A stretch of DNA of 64,000 nt from Loxodes magnus (taxonomy: Eukaryota; Ciliophora; Karyorelictea; Loxodida; Loxodidae), in NCBI GenBank assembly GCA_946699065.1, contig CAMPDV010002122.1, forward strand, positions 1-64,000, in the 5' to 3' direction. A program made the translations under genes and the position numbers. Within the stretch, counting starts at the first letter, position 1. Every line of letters begins with the position of its first letter. A model generated the notes under the pieces. That model was not told where the DNA came from and did not search any database. It was given only the letters and a program-made list of their open reading frames with translations. Below, one piece after another: positions 1 through 13,731 of the stretch.

Positions 1-3000
1 CTTCTTCACTTTTCTAAATACTACTTCTCAAAGCATACTCTTTAAAACTGAAATTTATCTTCTTTTCTTACTTTACTTCTTCACTTTTCTAAATACTACT
101 TCTCAAAGCATACTCTTTAAAACTGAAATTCTATCTTCTTTTCTTACTTTACTTCTTCACTTTTATAAATACTACTTCTCAAAGCATACTCTTTAAAACT
201 GAAATTCTATCTTCTTTTCTTACTTTACTTCTTCACTTTTCTAAATACTTATTACATAAAACATACTCTTTAAAACTGAAATTCTATCTTCTTTTCTTGC
301 TTTACTTCTTCACTTTTCTAAATACTACTTCTCAAAGCATACTCTTTAAAACTGAAATTTATCTTCTTTTCTTACTTTACTTCTTCACTTTTATAAATAC
401 TACTTCTCAAAGCATACTCTTTAAAACTGAAATTCTATCTTCTTTTCTTGCTTTACTTCTTCACTTTTCTAAATACTTATTACATAAAACATACTCTTAA
501 AACTGAAATTCTATCTTCTTTACTTACTTTACTTCTTCACTTTTCTAAATACTTATTACATAAAACATACTCTTTAAAACTGAAATTTATCTTCTTTTCT
601 TACTTTACTTCTTCACTTTTCTAAATACTACTTCTCAAAGCATACTCTTTAAACTGAAATTTATCTTCTTTTCTTGCTTTACTTCTTCACTTTTCTAAAT
701 ACTTATTACATAAAACATACTCTTTAAAACTGAAATTCTATCTTCTTTTCTTACTTTACTTCTTCACTTTTCTAAATACTACTTCTCAAAGCATACTCTT
801 TAAAACTGAAATTCTATCTTCTTTTCTTACTTTACTTCTTCACTTTTCTAAATACTACTTCTCAAAGCATACTCTTTAAAACTGAAATTCTATCTTCTTT
901 TCTTACTTTACTTCTTCACTTTTCTAAATACTTATTACATAAAACATGCTCTTTAAAACTGAAATTCTATCTTCTTTTCTTGCTTTACTTCTTCACTTTT
1001 CAAAATACTACTTCTCAAAGCATACTCTTTAAAACTGAAATTTATCTTCTTTTCTTACTTTACTTCTTCACTTTTATAAATACTACTTCTCAAAGCATAC
1101 TCTTTAAAACTGAAATTCTATCTTCTTTTCTTACTTTACTTCTTCACTTTTCTAAATACTTATTACATAAAACATACTCTTAAAACTGAAATTCTATCTT
1201 CTTTTCTTACTTTACTTCTTCACTTTTATAAATACTACTTCTCAAAGCATACTCTTTAAAACTGAAATTCTATCTTCTTTTCTTACTTTACTTCTTCACT
1301 TTTCTAAATACTACTTCTCAAAGCATACTCTTTAAAACTGAAATTCTATCTTCTTTTCTTACTTTACTTCTTCACTTTTCTAAATACTACTTCTCAAAGC
1401 ATACTCTTTAAAACTGAAATTTATCTTCTTTTCTTACTTTACTTCTTCACTTTTATAAATACTACTTCTCAAAGCATACTCTTTAAAACTGAAATTCTAT
1501 CTTCTTTTCTTACTTTACTTCTTCACTTTTATAAATACTACTTCTCAAAGCATACTCTTTAAAACTGAAATTCTATCTTCTTTTCTTACTTTACTTCTTC
1601 ACTTTTCTAATTACAATTACTTCTCAAAGCATACTCTTTAAAACTGAAATTCTATCTTCTTTTCTTACTTTACTTCTTCACTTTTCTAAATACTTATTAC
1701 ATAAAACATACTCTTTAAAACTGAAATTCTAACTTCTTTTCTTACTTTACTTCTTTACTTTTCTAAATACTACTTCTCAAAGCATACTCTTTAAAACTGA
1801 AATTCTATCTTCTTTTCTTGCTTTACTTCTTCACTTTTCTAAATACTACTTCTCAAAGCATACTCTTTAAAACTGAAATTCTATCTTCTTTTCTTACTTT
1901 ACTTCTTCACTTTTCTAAATACTTATTACATAAAACATGCTCTTTAAAACTGAAATTCTATCTTCTTTTCTTACTTTACTTCTTTACTTTTCTAAATACT
2001 ACTTCTCAAAGCATACTCTTTAAAACTGAAATTCTATCTTCTTTTCTTACTTTACTTCTTCACTTTTCTAATTACAATTACTTCTCAAAGCATACTCTTT
2101 AAAACTGAAATTCTATCTTCTTTTCTTACTTTACTTCTTCACTTTTCTAATTACAATTACTTCTCAAAGCATACTCTTTAAAACTGAAATTCTATCTTCT
2201 TTTCTTACTTTACTTCTTCACTTTTCTAAATACTTATTACATAAAACATACTCTTTAAAACTGAAATTCTAACTTCTTTTCTTACTTTACTTCTTTACTT
2301 TTCTAAATACTACTTCTCAAAGCATACTCTTTAAAACTGAAATTCTATCTTCTTTTCTTGCTTTACTTCTTCACTTTTATAAATACTACTTCTCAAAGCA
2401 TACTCTTTAAAACTGAAATTCTATCTTCTTTTCTTACTTTACTTCTTCACTTTTCTAAATACTTATTACATAAAACATACTCTTTAAAACTGAAATTCTA
2501 TCTTCTTTTCTTACTTTACTTCTTCACTTTTCTAAATACTACTTCTCAAAGCATACTCTTTAAAACTGAAATTCTATCTTCTTTTCTTACTTTACTTCTT
2601 CACTTTTCTAAATACTACTTCTCAAAGCATACTCTTTAAAACTGAAATTCTATCTTCTTTTCTTACTTTACTTCTTCACTTTTCTAAATACTTATTACAT
2701 AAAACATGCTCTTTAAAACTGAAATTCTATCTTCTTTTCTTACTTTACTTCTTTACTTTTCTAAATACTACTTCTCAAAGCATACTCTTTAAAACTGAAA
2801 TTCTATCTTCTTTTCTTGCTTTACTTCTTCACTTTTATAAATACTACTTCTCAAAGCATACTCTTTAAAACTGAAATTCTATCTTCTTTTCTTACTTTAC
2901 TTCTTCACTTTTATAAATACTACTTCTCAAAGCATACTCTTTAAAACTGAAATTTATCTTCTTTTCTTACTTTACTTCTTCACTTTTATAAATACTACTT

Positions 3001-6000
3001 CTCAAAGCATACTCTTTAAAACTGAAATTCTATCTTCTTTTCTTACTTTACTTCTTCACTTTTATAAATACTACTTCTCAAAGCATACTCTTTAAAACTG
3101 AAATTCTATCTTCTTTTCTTACTTTACTTCTTCACTTTTCTAATTACAATTACTTCTCAAAGCATACTCTTTAAAACTGAAATTCTATCTTCTTTTCTTA
3201 CTTTACTTCTTCACTTTTCTAATTACAATTACTTCTCAAAGCATACTCTTTAAAACTGAAATTCTATCTTCTTTTCTTACTTTACTTCTTCACTTTTCTA
3301 ATTACAATTACTTCTCAAAGCATACTCTTTAAAACTGAAATTCTATCTTCTTTTCTTACTTTACTTCTTCACTTTTCTAAATACTTATTACATAAAACAT
3401 ACTCTTTAAAACTGAAATTCTAACTTCTTTTCTTACTTTACTTCTTTACTTTTCTAAATACTACTTCTCAAAGCATACTCTTTAAAACTGAAATTCTATC
3501 TTCTTTTTCTTGCTTTACTTCTTCACTTTTCTAAATACTACTTCTCAAAGCATACTCTTTAAAACTGAAATTTATCTTCTTTTCTTGCTTTACTTCTTCA
3601 CTTTTCTAAATACTTATTACATAAAACATACTCTTTAAAACTGAAATTCTATCTTCTTTTCTTACTTTACTTCTTCACTTTTCTAAATACTACTTCTCAA
3701 AGCATACTCTTTAAAACTGAAATTCTATCTTCTTTTCTTACTTTACTTCTTCACTTTTCTAAATACTACTTCTCAAAGCATACTCTTTAAAACTGAAATT
3801 TATCTTCTTTTCTTACTTTACTTCTTCACTTTTCTAAATACTACTTCTCAAAGCATACTCTTTAAAACTGAAATTTATCTTCTTTTCTTACTTTACTTCT
3901 TCACTTTTATAAATACTACTTCTCAAAGCATACTCTTTAAAACTGAAATTCTATCTTCTTTTCTTGCTTTACTTCTTCACTTTTCTAAATACTACTTCTC
4001 AAAGCATACTCTTTAAAAACTGAAATTCTATCTTCTTTTCTTGCTTTACTTCTTCACTTTTCAAAATACTACTTCTCAAAGCATACTCTTTAAAACTGAA
4101 ATTTATCTTCTTTTCTTACTTTACTTCTTCACTTTTCTTAATACTACTTCTCAAAGCATACTCTTTAAAACTGAAATTCTATCTTCTTTTCTTACTTTAC
4201 TTCTTCACTTTTCTAAATACTTATTACATAAAACATACTCTTTAAAACTGAAAATTCTATCTTCTTTTCTTACTTTACTTCTTCACTTTTATAAATACTA
4301 CTTCTCAAAGCATACTCTTTAAAACTGAAATTCTATCTTCTTTTCTTGCTTTACTTCTTCACTTTTCTAAATACTACTTCTCAAAGCATACTCTTTAAAA
4401 CTGAAATTTATCTTCTTTTCTTACTTTACTTCTTCACTTTTATAAATACTACTTCTCAAAGCATACTCTTTAAAACTGAAATTCTATCTTCTTTTCTTAC
4501 TTTACTTCTTCACTTTTCTAAATACTTATTACATAAAACATACTCTTTAAAACTGAAATTCTATCTTCTTTTCTTACTTTACTTCTTCACTTTTCTAAAT
4601 ACTACTTCTCAAAGCATACTCTTTAAAACTGAAATTCTATCTTCTTTTCTTACTTTACTTCTTCACTTTTCTAAATACTACTTCTCAAAGCATACTCTTT
4701 AAAACTGAAATTCTATCTTCTTTTCTTACTTTACTTCTTCACTTTTCTAAATACTTATTACATAAAACATACTCTTTAAAACTGAAATTCTATCTTCTTT
4801 TCTTACTTTACTTCTTCACTTTTCTAAATACTACTTCTCAAAGCATACTCTTTAAAACTGAAATTCTATCTTCTTTTCTTACTTTACTTCTTCACTTTTC
4901 TAAATACTTATTACATAAAACATACTCTTTAAAACTGAAATTTATCTTCTTTTCTTACTTTACTTCTTCACTTTTATAAATACTACTTCTCAAAGCATAC
5001 TCTTTAAAACTGAAATTCTATCTTCTTTTCTTACTTTACTTCTTCACTTTTATAAATACTACTTCTCAAAGCATACTCTTTAAAACTGAAATTCTATCTT
5101 CTTTTCTTACTTTACTTCTTCACTTTTCTAAATACTACTTCTCAAAGCATACTCTTTAAAACTGAAATTTATCTTCTTTTCTTACTTTACTTCTTCACTT
5201 TTCTAAATACTACTTCTCAAAGCATACTCTTTAAAACTGAAATTCTATCTTCTTTTCTTACTTTACTTCTTCACTTTTATAAATACTACTTCTCAAAGCA
5301 TACTCTTTAAAACTGAAATTCTATCTTCTTTTCTTACTTTACTTCTTCACTTTTCTAAATACTTATTACATAAAACATACTCTTAAAACTGAAATTCTAT
5401 CTTCTTTTCTTGCTTTACTTCTTCACTTTTCTAAATACTACTTCTCAAAGCATACTCTTTAAAACTGAAATTTATCTTCTTTTCTTACTTTACTTCTTCA
5501 CTTTTATAAATACTACTTCTCAAAGCATACTCTTTAAAACTGAAATTCTATCTTCTTTTCTTGCTTTACTTCTTCACTTTTCTAAATACTTATTACATAA
5601 AACATACTCTTAAAACTGAAATTCTATCTTCTTTACTTACTTTACTTCTTCACTTTTCTAAATACTTATTACATAAAACATACTCTTTAAAACTGAAATT
5701 CTATCTTCTTTTCTTACTTTACTTCTTCACTTTTCTAAATACTACTTCTCAAAGCATACTCTTTAAAACTGAAATTCTATCTTCTTTTCTTACTTTACTT
5801 CTTCACTTTTATAAATACTACTTCTCAAAGCATACTCTTTAAAACTGAAATTCTATCTTCTTTTCTTGCTTTACTTCTTCACTTTTCTAAATACTACTTC
5901 TCAAAGCATACTCTTTAAAACTGAAATTTATCTTCTTTTCTTACTTTACTTCTTCACTTTTCTAAATACTACTTCTCAAAGCTTACTCTTTAAAACTGAA

Positions 6001-9000
6001 ATTTATCTTCTTTTCTTACTTTACTTCTTCACTTTTCTAAATACTTATTACATAAAACATACTCTTTAAAACTGAAATTCTATCTTCTTTTCTTACTTTA
6101 CTTCTTCACTTTTCTAAATACTACTTCTCAAAGCATACTCTTTAAAACTGAAATTCTATCTTCTTTTCTTGCTTTACTTCTTCACTTTTCTAAATACTAC
6201 TTCTCAAAGCATACTCTTTAAAACTGAAATTTATCTTCTTTTCTTACTTTACTTCTTCACTTTTCTAAATACTACTTCTCAAAGCTTACTCTTTAAAACT
6301 GAAAATTTATCTTCTTTTCTTACTTTACTTCTTCACTTTTCTAAATACTTATTACATAAAACATACTCTTTAAAACTGAAATTCTAACTTCTTTTCTTAC
6401 TTTACTTCTTCACTTTTATAAATACTACTTCTCAAAGCATACTCTTTAAAACTGAAATTCTATCTTCTTTTCTTGCTTTACTTCTTCACTTTTCTAAATA
6501 CTACTTCTCAAAGCATACTCTTTAAAACTGAAATTCTATCTTCTTTTCTTACTTTACTTCTTCACTTTTCTAATTACAATTACATAAAACATACTCTTTA
6601 AAACTGAAATTCTATCTTCTTTTCTTACTTTACTTCTTCACTTTTCTAAATACTTATTACATAAACATACTCTTTAAAACTGAAATTCTAACTTCTTTTC
6701 TTACTTTACTTCTTCACTTTTCTAAATACTACTTCTCAAAGCATACTCTTTAAAACTGAAATTCTATCTTCTTTTCTTACTTTACTTCTTCACTTTTCTA
6801 AATACTACTTCTCAAGCATACTCTTTAAAACTGAAATTTATCTTCCTTTTCTTGCTTTACTTCTTCACTTTTCTAAATACTTATTACATAAAACATACTC
6901 TTTAAAACTGAAATTCTATCTTCTTTTCTTACTTTACTTCTTCACTTTTCTAAATACTACTTCTCAAAGCATACTCTTTAAAACTGAAATTCTATCTTCT
7001 TTTCTTACTTTACTTCTTCACTTTTCTAAATACTACTTCTCAAAGCATACTCTTTAAAACTGAAATTTATCTTCTTTTCTTACTTTACTTCTTCACTTTT
7101 CTAAATACTACTTCTCAAAGCATACTCTTTAAAACTGAAATTTATCTTCTTTTCTTACTTTACTTCTTCACTTTTATAAATACTACTTCTCAAGCATACT
7201 CTTTAAAACTGAAATTCTATCTTCTTTTCTTGCTTTACTTCTTCACTTTTCTAAATACTACTTCTCAAAGCATACTCTTTAAAACTGAAATTCTATCTTC
7301 TTTTCTTGCTTTACTTCTTCACTTTTCAAAATACTACTTCTCAAAGCATACTCTTTAAAACTGAAATTTATCTTCTTTTCTTACTTTACTTCTTCACTTT
7401 TATAAATACTACTTCTCAAAGCATACTCTTTAAAACTGAAATTCTATCTTCTTTTCTTACTTTACTTCTTCACTTTTCTAAATACTTATTACATAAAACA
7501 TACTCTTAAAACTGAAATTCTATCTTCTTTTCTTACTTTACTTCTTCACTTTTATAAATACTACTTCTCAAAGCATACTCTTTAAAACTGAAATTCTATC
7601 TTCTTTTCTTGCTTTACTTCTTCACTTTTCTAAATACTACTTCTCAAAGCATACTCTTTAAAACTGAAATTTATCTTCTTTTCTTACTTTACCTTCTTCA
7701 CTTTTATAAATACTACTTCTCAAAGCATACTCTTTAAAACTGAAATTCTATCTTCTTTTCTTACTTTACTTCTTCACTTTTCTAAATACTTATTACATAA
7801 AACATACTCTTTAAAACTGAAATTCTATCTTCTTTTCTTACTTTACTTCTTCACTTTTCTAAATACTACTTCTCAAAGCATACTCTTTAAAACTGAAATT
7901 CTATCTTCTTTTCTTACTTTACTTCTTCACTTTTCTAAATACTACTTCTCAAAGCATACTCTTTAAAACTGAAATTCTATCTTCTTTTCTTACTTTACTT
8001 CTTCACTTTTCTAAATACTTATTACATAAAACATACTCTTTAAAACTGAAATTTATCTTCTTTTCTTACTTTACTTCTTCACTTTTCTAAATACTACTTC
8101 TCAAAGCATACTCTTTAAAACTGAAATTCTATCTTCTTTTCTTACTTTACTTCTTCACTTTTATAAATACTACTTCTCAAAGCATACTCTTTAAAACTGA
8201 AATTCTATCTTCTTTTCTTGCTTTACTTCTTCACTTTTCTAAATACTACTTCTCAAAGCATACTCTTTAAAACTGAAATTTATCTTCTTTTCTTACTTTA
8301 CTTCTTCACTTTTCTAAATACTACTTCTCAAAGCTTACTCTTTAAAACTGAAATTTATCTTCTTTTCTTACTTTACTTCTTCACTTTTCTAAATACTTAT
8401 TACATAAAACATACTCTTTAAAAACTGAAATTCTATCTTCTTTTCTTACTTTACTTCTTCACTTTTCTAAATACTACTTCTCAAAGCATACTCTTTAAAA
8501 CTGAAATTCTATCTTCTTTTCTTACTTTACTTCTTCACTTTTATAAATACTACTTCTCAAAGCATACTCTTTTAAACTGAAATTCTATCTTCTTTTCTTA
8601 CTTTACTTCTTCACTTTTCTAAATACTTATTACATAAAACATACTCTTAAAACTGAAATTCTATCTTCTTTTCTTGCTTTACTTCTTCACTTTTCTAAAT
8701 ACTACTTCTCAAAGCATACTCTTTAAAACTGAAATTTATCTTCTTTTCTTACTTTACTTCTTCACTTTTATAAATACTACTTCTCAAAGCATACTCTTTA
8801 AAACTGAAATTCTATCTTCTTTTCTTACTTTACTTCTTCACTTTTCTAAATACTTATTACATAAAACATACTCTTAAAACTGAAATTCTATCTTCTTTAC
8901 TTACTTTACTTCTTCACTTTTCTAAATACTTATTACATAAAACATACTCTTTAAAACTGAAATTTATCTTCTTTTCTTACTTTACTTCTTCACTTTTCTA

Positions 9001-12000
9001 AATACTACTTCTCAAAGCATACTCTTTAAAACTGAAATTCTATCTTCTTTTCTTACTTTACTTCTTCACTTTTATAAATACTACTTCTCAAAGCATACTC
9101 TTTAAAACTGAAATTTATCTTCTTTTCTTACTTTACTTCTTCACTTTTCTAAATACTACTTCTCAAAGCATACTCTTTAAAACTGAAATTCTATCTTCTT
9201 TTCTTACTTTACTTCTTCACTTTTCTAAATACTTATTACATAAAACATACTCTTTAAAACTGAAATTCTATCTTCTTTTCTTACTTTACTTCTTCACTTT
9301 TCTAAATACTACTTCTCAAAGCATACTCTTTAAAACTGAAATTCTATCTTCTTTTCTTGCTTTACTTCTTCACTTTTCTAAATACTACTTCTCAAAGCAT
9401 ACTCTTTAAAACTGAAATTTATCTTCTTTTCTTACTTTACTTCTTCACTTTTATAAATACTACTTCTCAAAGCATACTCTTTAAAACTGAAATTCTATCT
9501 TCTTTTCTTACTTTACTTCTTCACTTTTATAAATACTACTTCTCAAAGCATACTCTTTAAAACTGAAATTCTATCTTCTTTTCTTACTTTACTTCTTCAC
9601 TTTTCTAAATACTACTTCTCAAAGCATACTCTTTAAAACTGAAATTTATCTTCTTTTCTTACTTTACTTCTTCACTTTTCTAAATACTACTTCTCAAAGC
9701 ATACTCTTTAAAACTGAAATTCTATCTTCTTTTCTTACTTTACTTCTTCACTTTTATAAATACTACTTCTCAAAGCATACTCTTTAAAACTGAAATTCTA
9801 TCTTCTTTTCTTACTTTACTTCTTCACTTTTCTAAATACTTATTACATAAAACATACTCTTAAAACTGAAATTCTATCTTCTTTTCTTGCTTTACTTCTT
9901 CACTTTTCTAAATACTACTTCTCAAAGCATACTCTTTAAAACTGAAATTTATCTTCTTTTCTTACTTTACTTCTTCACTTTTATAAATACTACTTCTCAA
10001 AGCATACTCTTTAAAACTGAAATTCTATCTTCTTTTCTTGCTTTACTTCTTCACTTTTCTAAATACTTATTACATAAAAACATACTCTTAAAACTGAAAT
10101 TCTATCTTCTTTACTTACTTTACTTCTTCACTTTTCTAAATACTTATTACATAAAACATACTCTTTAAAACTGAAATTTATCTTCTTTTCTTACTTTACT
10201 TCTTCACTTTTCTAAATACTACTTCTCAAAGCATACTCTTTAAAACTGAAATTCTATCTTCTTTTCTTACTTTACTTCTTCACTTTTATAAATACTACTT
10301 CTCAAAGCATACTCTTTAAAACTGAAATTCTATCTTCTTTTCTTGCTTTACTTCTTCACTTTTCTAAATACTACTTCTCAAAGCATACTCTTTAAAACTG
10401 AAATTTATCTTCTTTTCTTACTTTACTTCTTCACTTTTCTAAATACTACTTCTCAAAGCTTACTCTTTAAAACTGAAATTTATCTTCTTTTCTTACTTTA
10501 CTTCTTCACTTTTCTAAATACTTATTACATAAAACATACTCTTTAAAACTGAAATTCTATCTTCTTTTCTTACTTTACTTCTTCACTTTTCTAAATACTA
10601 CTTCTCAAAGCATACTCTTTAAAACTGAAATTCTATCTTCTTTTCTTGCTTTACTTCTTCACTTTTCTAAATACTACTTCTCAAAGCATACTCTTTAAAA
10701 CTGAAATTTATCTTCTTTTCTTACTTTACTTCTTCACTTTTCTAAATACTACTTCTCAAAGCATACTCTTTAAAACTGAAATTTATCTTCTTTTCTTACT
10801 TTACTTCTTCACTTTTCTAAATACTACTTCTCAAAGCATACTCTTTAAAACTGAAATTCTATCTTCTTTTCTTGCTTTACTTCTTCACTTTTCTAAATAC
10901 TACTTCTCAAAGCATACTCTTTAAAACTGAAATTCTATCTTCTTTTCTTGCTTTACTTCCTTCACTTTTCTAAATACTACTTCTCAAAGCATACTCTTTA
11001 AAACTGAAATTCTATCTTCTTTTCTTACTTTACTTCTTCACTTTTCTAATTACAATTACATAAAACATACTCTTTAAAACTGAAATTCTATCTTCTTTTC
11101 TTACTTTACTTCTTCACTTTTCTAAATACTACTTCTCAAAGCATACTCTTTAAAACTGAAATTTATCTTCTTTTCTTACTTTACTTCTTCACTTTTCTAA
11201 ATACTACTTCTCAAAGCATACTCTTTAAAACTGAAATTTATCTTCTTTTCTTACTTTACTTCTTCACTTTTATAAATACTACTTCTCAAAGCATACTCTT
11301 TAAAACTGAAATTCTATCTTCTTTTCTTACTTTACTTCTTCACTTTTATAAATACTACTTCTCAAAGCATACTCTTTAAAACTGAAATTCTATCTTCTTT
11401 TCTTACTTTACTTCTTCACTTTTCTAATTACAATTACTTCTCAAAGCATACTCTTTAAAACTGAAATTCTATCTTCTTTTCTTACTTTACTTCTTCACTT
11501 TTCTAAATACTTATTACATAAAACATGCTCTTTAAAACTGAAATTCTATCTTCTTTTCTTACTTTACTTCTTCACTTTTATAAATACTACTTCTCAAAGC
11601 ATACTCTTTAAAACTGAAATTCTATCTTCTTTTCTTACTTTACTTCTTCACTTTTCTAAATACTACTTCTCAAAGCATACTCTTTAAAACTGAAATTCTA
11701 TCTTCTTTTCTTGCTTTACTTCTTCACTTTTCTAAATACTTATTACATAAAACATACTCTTTAAAACTGAAATTCTATCTTCTTTTCTTACTTTACTTCT
11801 TCACTTTTCTAAATACTACTTCTCAAAGCATACTCTTTAAAACTGAAATTCTATCTTCTTTTCTTACTTTACTTCTTCACTTTTCTAAATACTACTTCTC
11901 AAAGCATACTCTTTAAAACTGAAATTTATCTTCTTTTCTTACTTTACTTCTTCACTTTTCTAAATACTACTTCTCAAAGCATACTCTTTAAAACTGAAAT

Positions 12001-13715
12001 TTATCTTCTTTTCTTACTTTACTTCTTCACTTTTATAAATACTACTTCTCAAAGCATACTCTTTAAACTGAAATTCTATCTTCTTTTCTTGCTTTACTTC
12101 TTCACTTTTCTAAATACTACTTCTCAAAGCATACTCTTTAAAACTGAAATTCTATCTTCTTTTCTTGCTTTACTTCTTCACTTTTCTAAATACTACTTCT
12201 CAAAGCATACTCTTTAAAACTGAAATTTATCTTCTTTTCTTACTTTACTTCTTCACTTTTATAAATACTACTTCTCAAAGCATACTCTTTAAAACTGAAA
12301 TTCTATCTTCTTTTCTTGCTTTACTTCTTCACTTTTCTAAATACTACTTCTCAAAGCATACTCTTTAAAACTGAAATTCTATCTTCTTTTCTTACTTTAC
12401 TTCTTCACTTTTATAAATACTACTTCTCAAAGCATACTCTTTAAAACTGAAATTCTATCTTCTTTTCTTACTTTACTTCTTCACTTTTATAAATACTACT
12501 TCTCAAAGCATACTCTTTAAAACTGAAATTTATCTTCTTTTCTTACTTTACTTCTTCACTTTTCTAAATACTACTTCTCAAAGCATACTCTTTAAAACTG
12601 AAATTCTATCTTCTTTTCTTACTTTACTTCTTCACTTTTATAAATACTACTTCTCAAAGCATACTCTTTAAAACTGAAATTCTATCTTCTTTTCTTGCTT
12701 TACTTCTTCACTTTTCTAAATACTTATTACATAAAACATACTCTTTAAAACTGAAATTCTAACTTCTTTTCTTACTTTACTTCTTCACTTTTCTAAATAC
12801 TACTTCTCAAAGCATACTCTTTAAAACTGAAATTCTATCTTCTTTTCTTGCTTTACTTCTTCACTTTTCTAAATACTACTTCTCAAAGCATACTCTTTAA
12901 AACTGAAATTCTATCTTCTTTTCTTACTTTACTTCTTCACTTTTCTAATTACAATTACATAAAACATACTCTTTAAAACTGAAATTCTATCTTCTTTTCT
13001 TACTTTACTTCTTCACTTTTCTAAATACTACTTCTCAAAGCATACTCTTTAAAACTGAAATTTATCTTCTTTTCTTACTTTACTTCTTCACTTTTATAAA
13101 TACTACTTCTCAAAGCATACTCTTTAAAACTGAAATTCTATCTTCTTTTCTTGCTTTACTTCTTCACTTTTCTAAATACTTATTACATAAAACATACTCT
13201 TTAAAACTGAAATTCTATCTTCTTTACTTACTTTACTTCTTCACTTTTCTAAATACTTATTACATAAAACATACTCTTTAAAACTGAAATTCTATCTTCT
13301 TTTCTTACTTTACTTCTTTACTTTTCTAAATACTACTTCTCAAAGCATACTCTTTAAAACTGAAATTCTATCTTCTTTTCTTACTTTACTTCTTCACTTT
13401 TCTAAATACTACTTCTCAAAGCATACTCTTTAAAACTGAAATTCTATCTTCTTTTCTTGCTTTACTTCTTCACTTTTCTAAATACTTATTACATAAAACA
13501 TACTCTTTAAAACTGAAATTCTATCTTCTTTTCTTACTTTACTTCTTCACTTTTCTAAATACTACTTCTCAAAGCATACTCTTTAAAACTGAAATTCTAT
13601 CTTCTTTTCTTACTTTACTTCTTCACTTTTCTAAATACTACTTCTCAAAGCTTACTCTTTAAAACTGAAATTTATCTTCTTTTCTTACTTTACTTCTTCA
13701 CTTTTCTAAATACTT
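1..13715 (-). repeat. AT-rich ~76-bp satellite array, inverted orientation (left arm)
   Basis: Head-to-tail tandem array of the ~76-bp unit, about 180 copies, written on the + strand as its pyrimidine-rich complement. Each unit contains acttcttcacttttctaaat, then a tail, then ctttaaaactgaaatt and the cttcttttcttactttac block. Subtypes seen here match those of the right array: tails reading cttctcaaagc or ttattacataaaac, the short form tgaaatttatc (75 bp) versus tgaaattctatc (76 bp), and the attacaattac linker form. No non-satellite sequence interrupts it and no gene is visible. Single-base indels are scattered (near 649, 3503, 4015, 4252, 6302, 6663, 6811, 6844, 7190, 7692, 10075, 10949). The organism and satellite family are unknown; a eukaryotic heterochromatic satellite is inferred from array length and composition. 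Confidence 0.97.
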
Positions 13716-13731
13716 TAAGTATTTAGAAAAG
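13701..13731. other. Orientation switch and palindrome centre, 1-nt spacer
   Basis: The left arm ends with cttttctaaatactt, a single t lies at 13716, and the right arm begins with aagtatttagaaaag, its exact reverse complement. In the right array, aagtatttag is normally preceded by t in the ttttatgtaata tail subtype. The central t can therefore be assigned to the right-arm unit, while the left-orientation equivalent would have had a there. A junction with essentially no loop and no foreign bases fits template foldback, in vivo or during library preparation or assembly. It does not look like two independent arrays joined at random. Confidence 0.93.

Noticed and set aside
297..500. Open frames of 60-118 codons repeated throughout, encoding hydrophobic Phe/Leu/Tyr/Thr-rich peptides; this is one example
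   Set aside because: They lie on the pyrimidine-rich strand of the satellite, start at TTG supplied by the gcaag variant unit, shift frame each monomer, and end wherever a variant restores a stop. The apparent membrane-like character is just TTC/CTT-rich repeat sequence. There is no ribosome binding context and no independent conservation.
13701..13731. Rho-independent terminator or RNA hairpin at the inverted junction
   Set aside because: The stem is AT-rich, lies inside a 27-kb palindrome and has no gene beside it; it is the palindrome centre.
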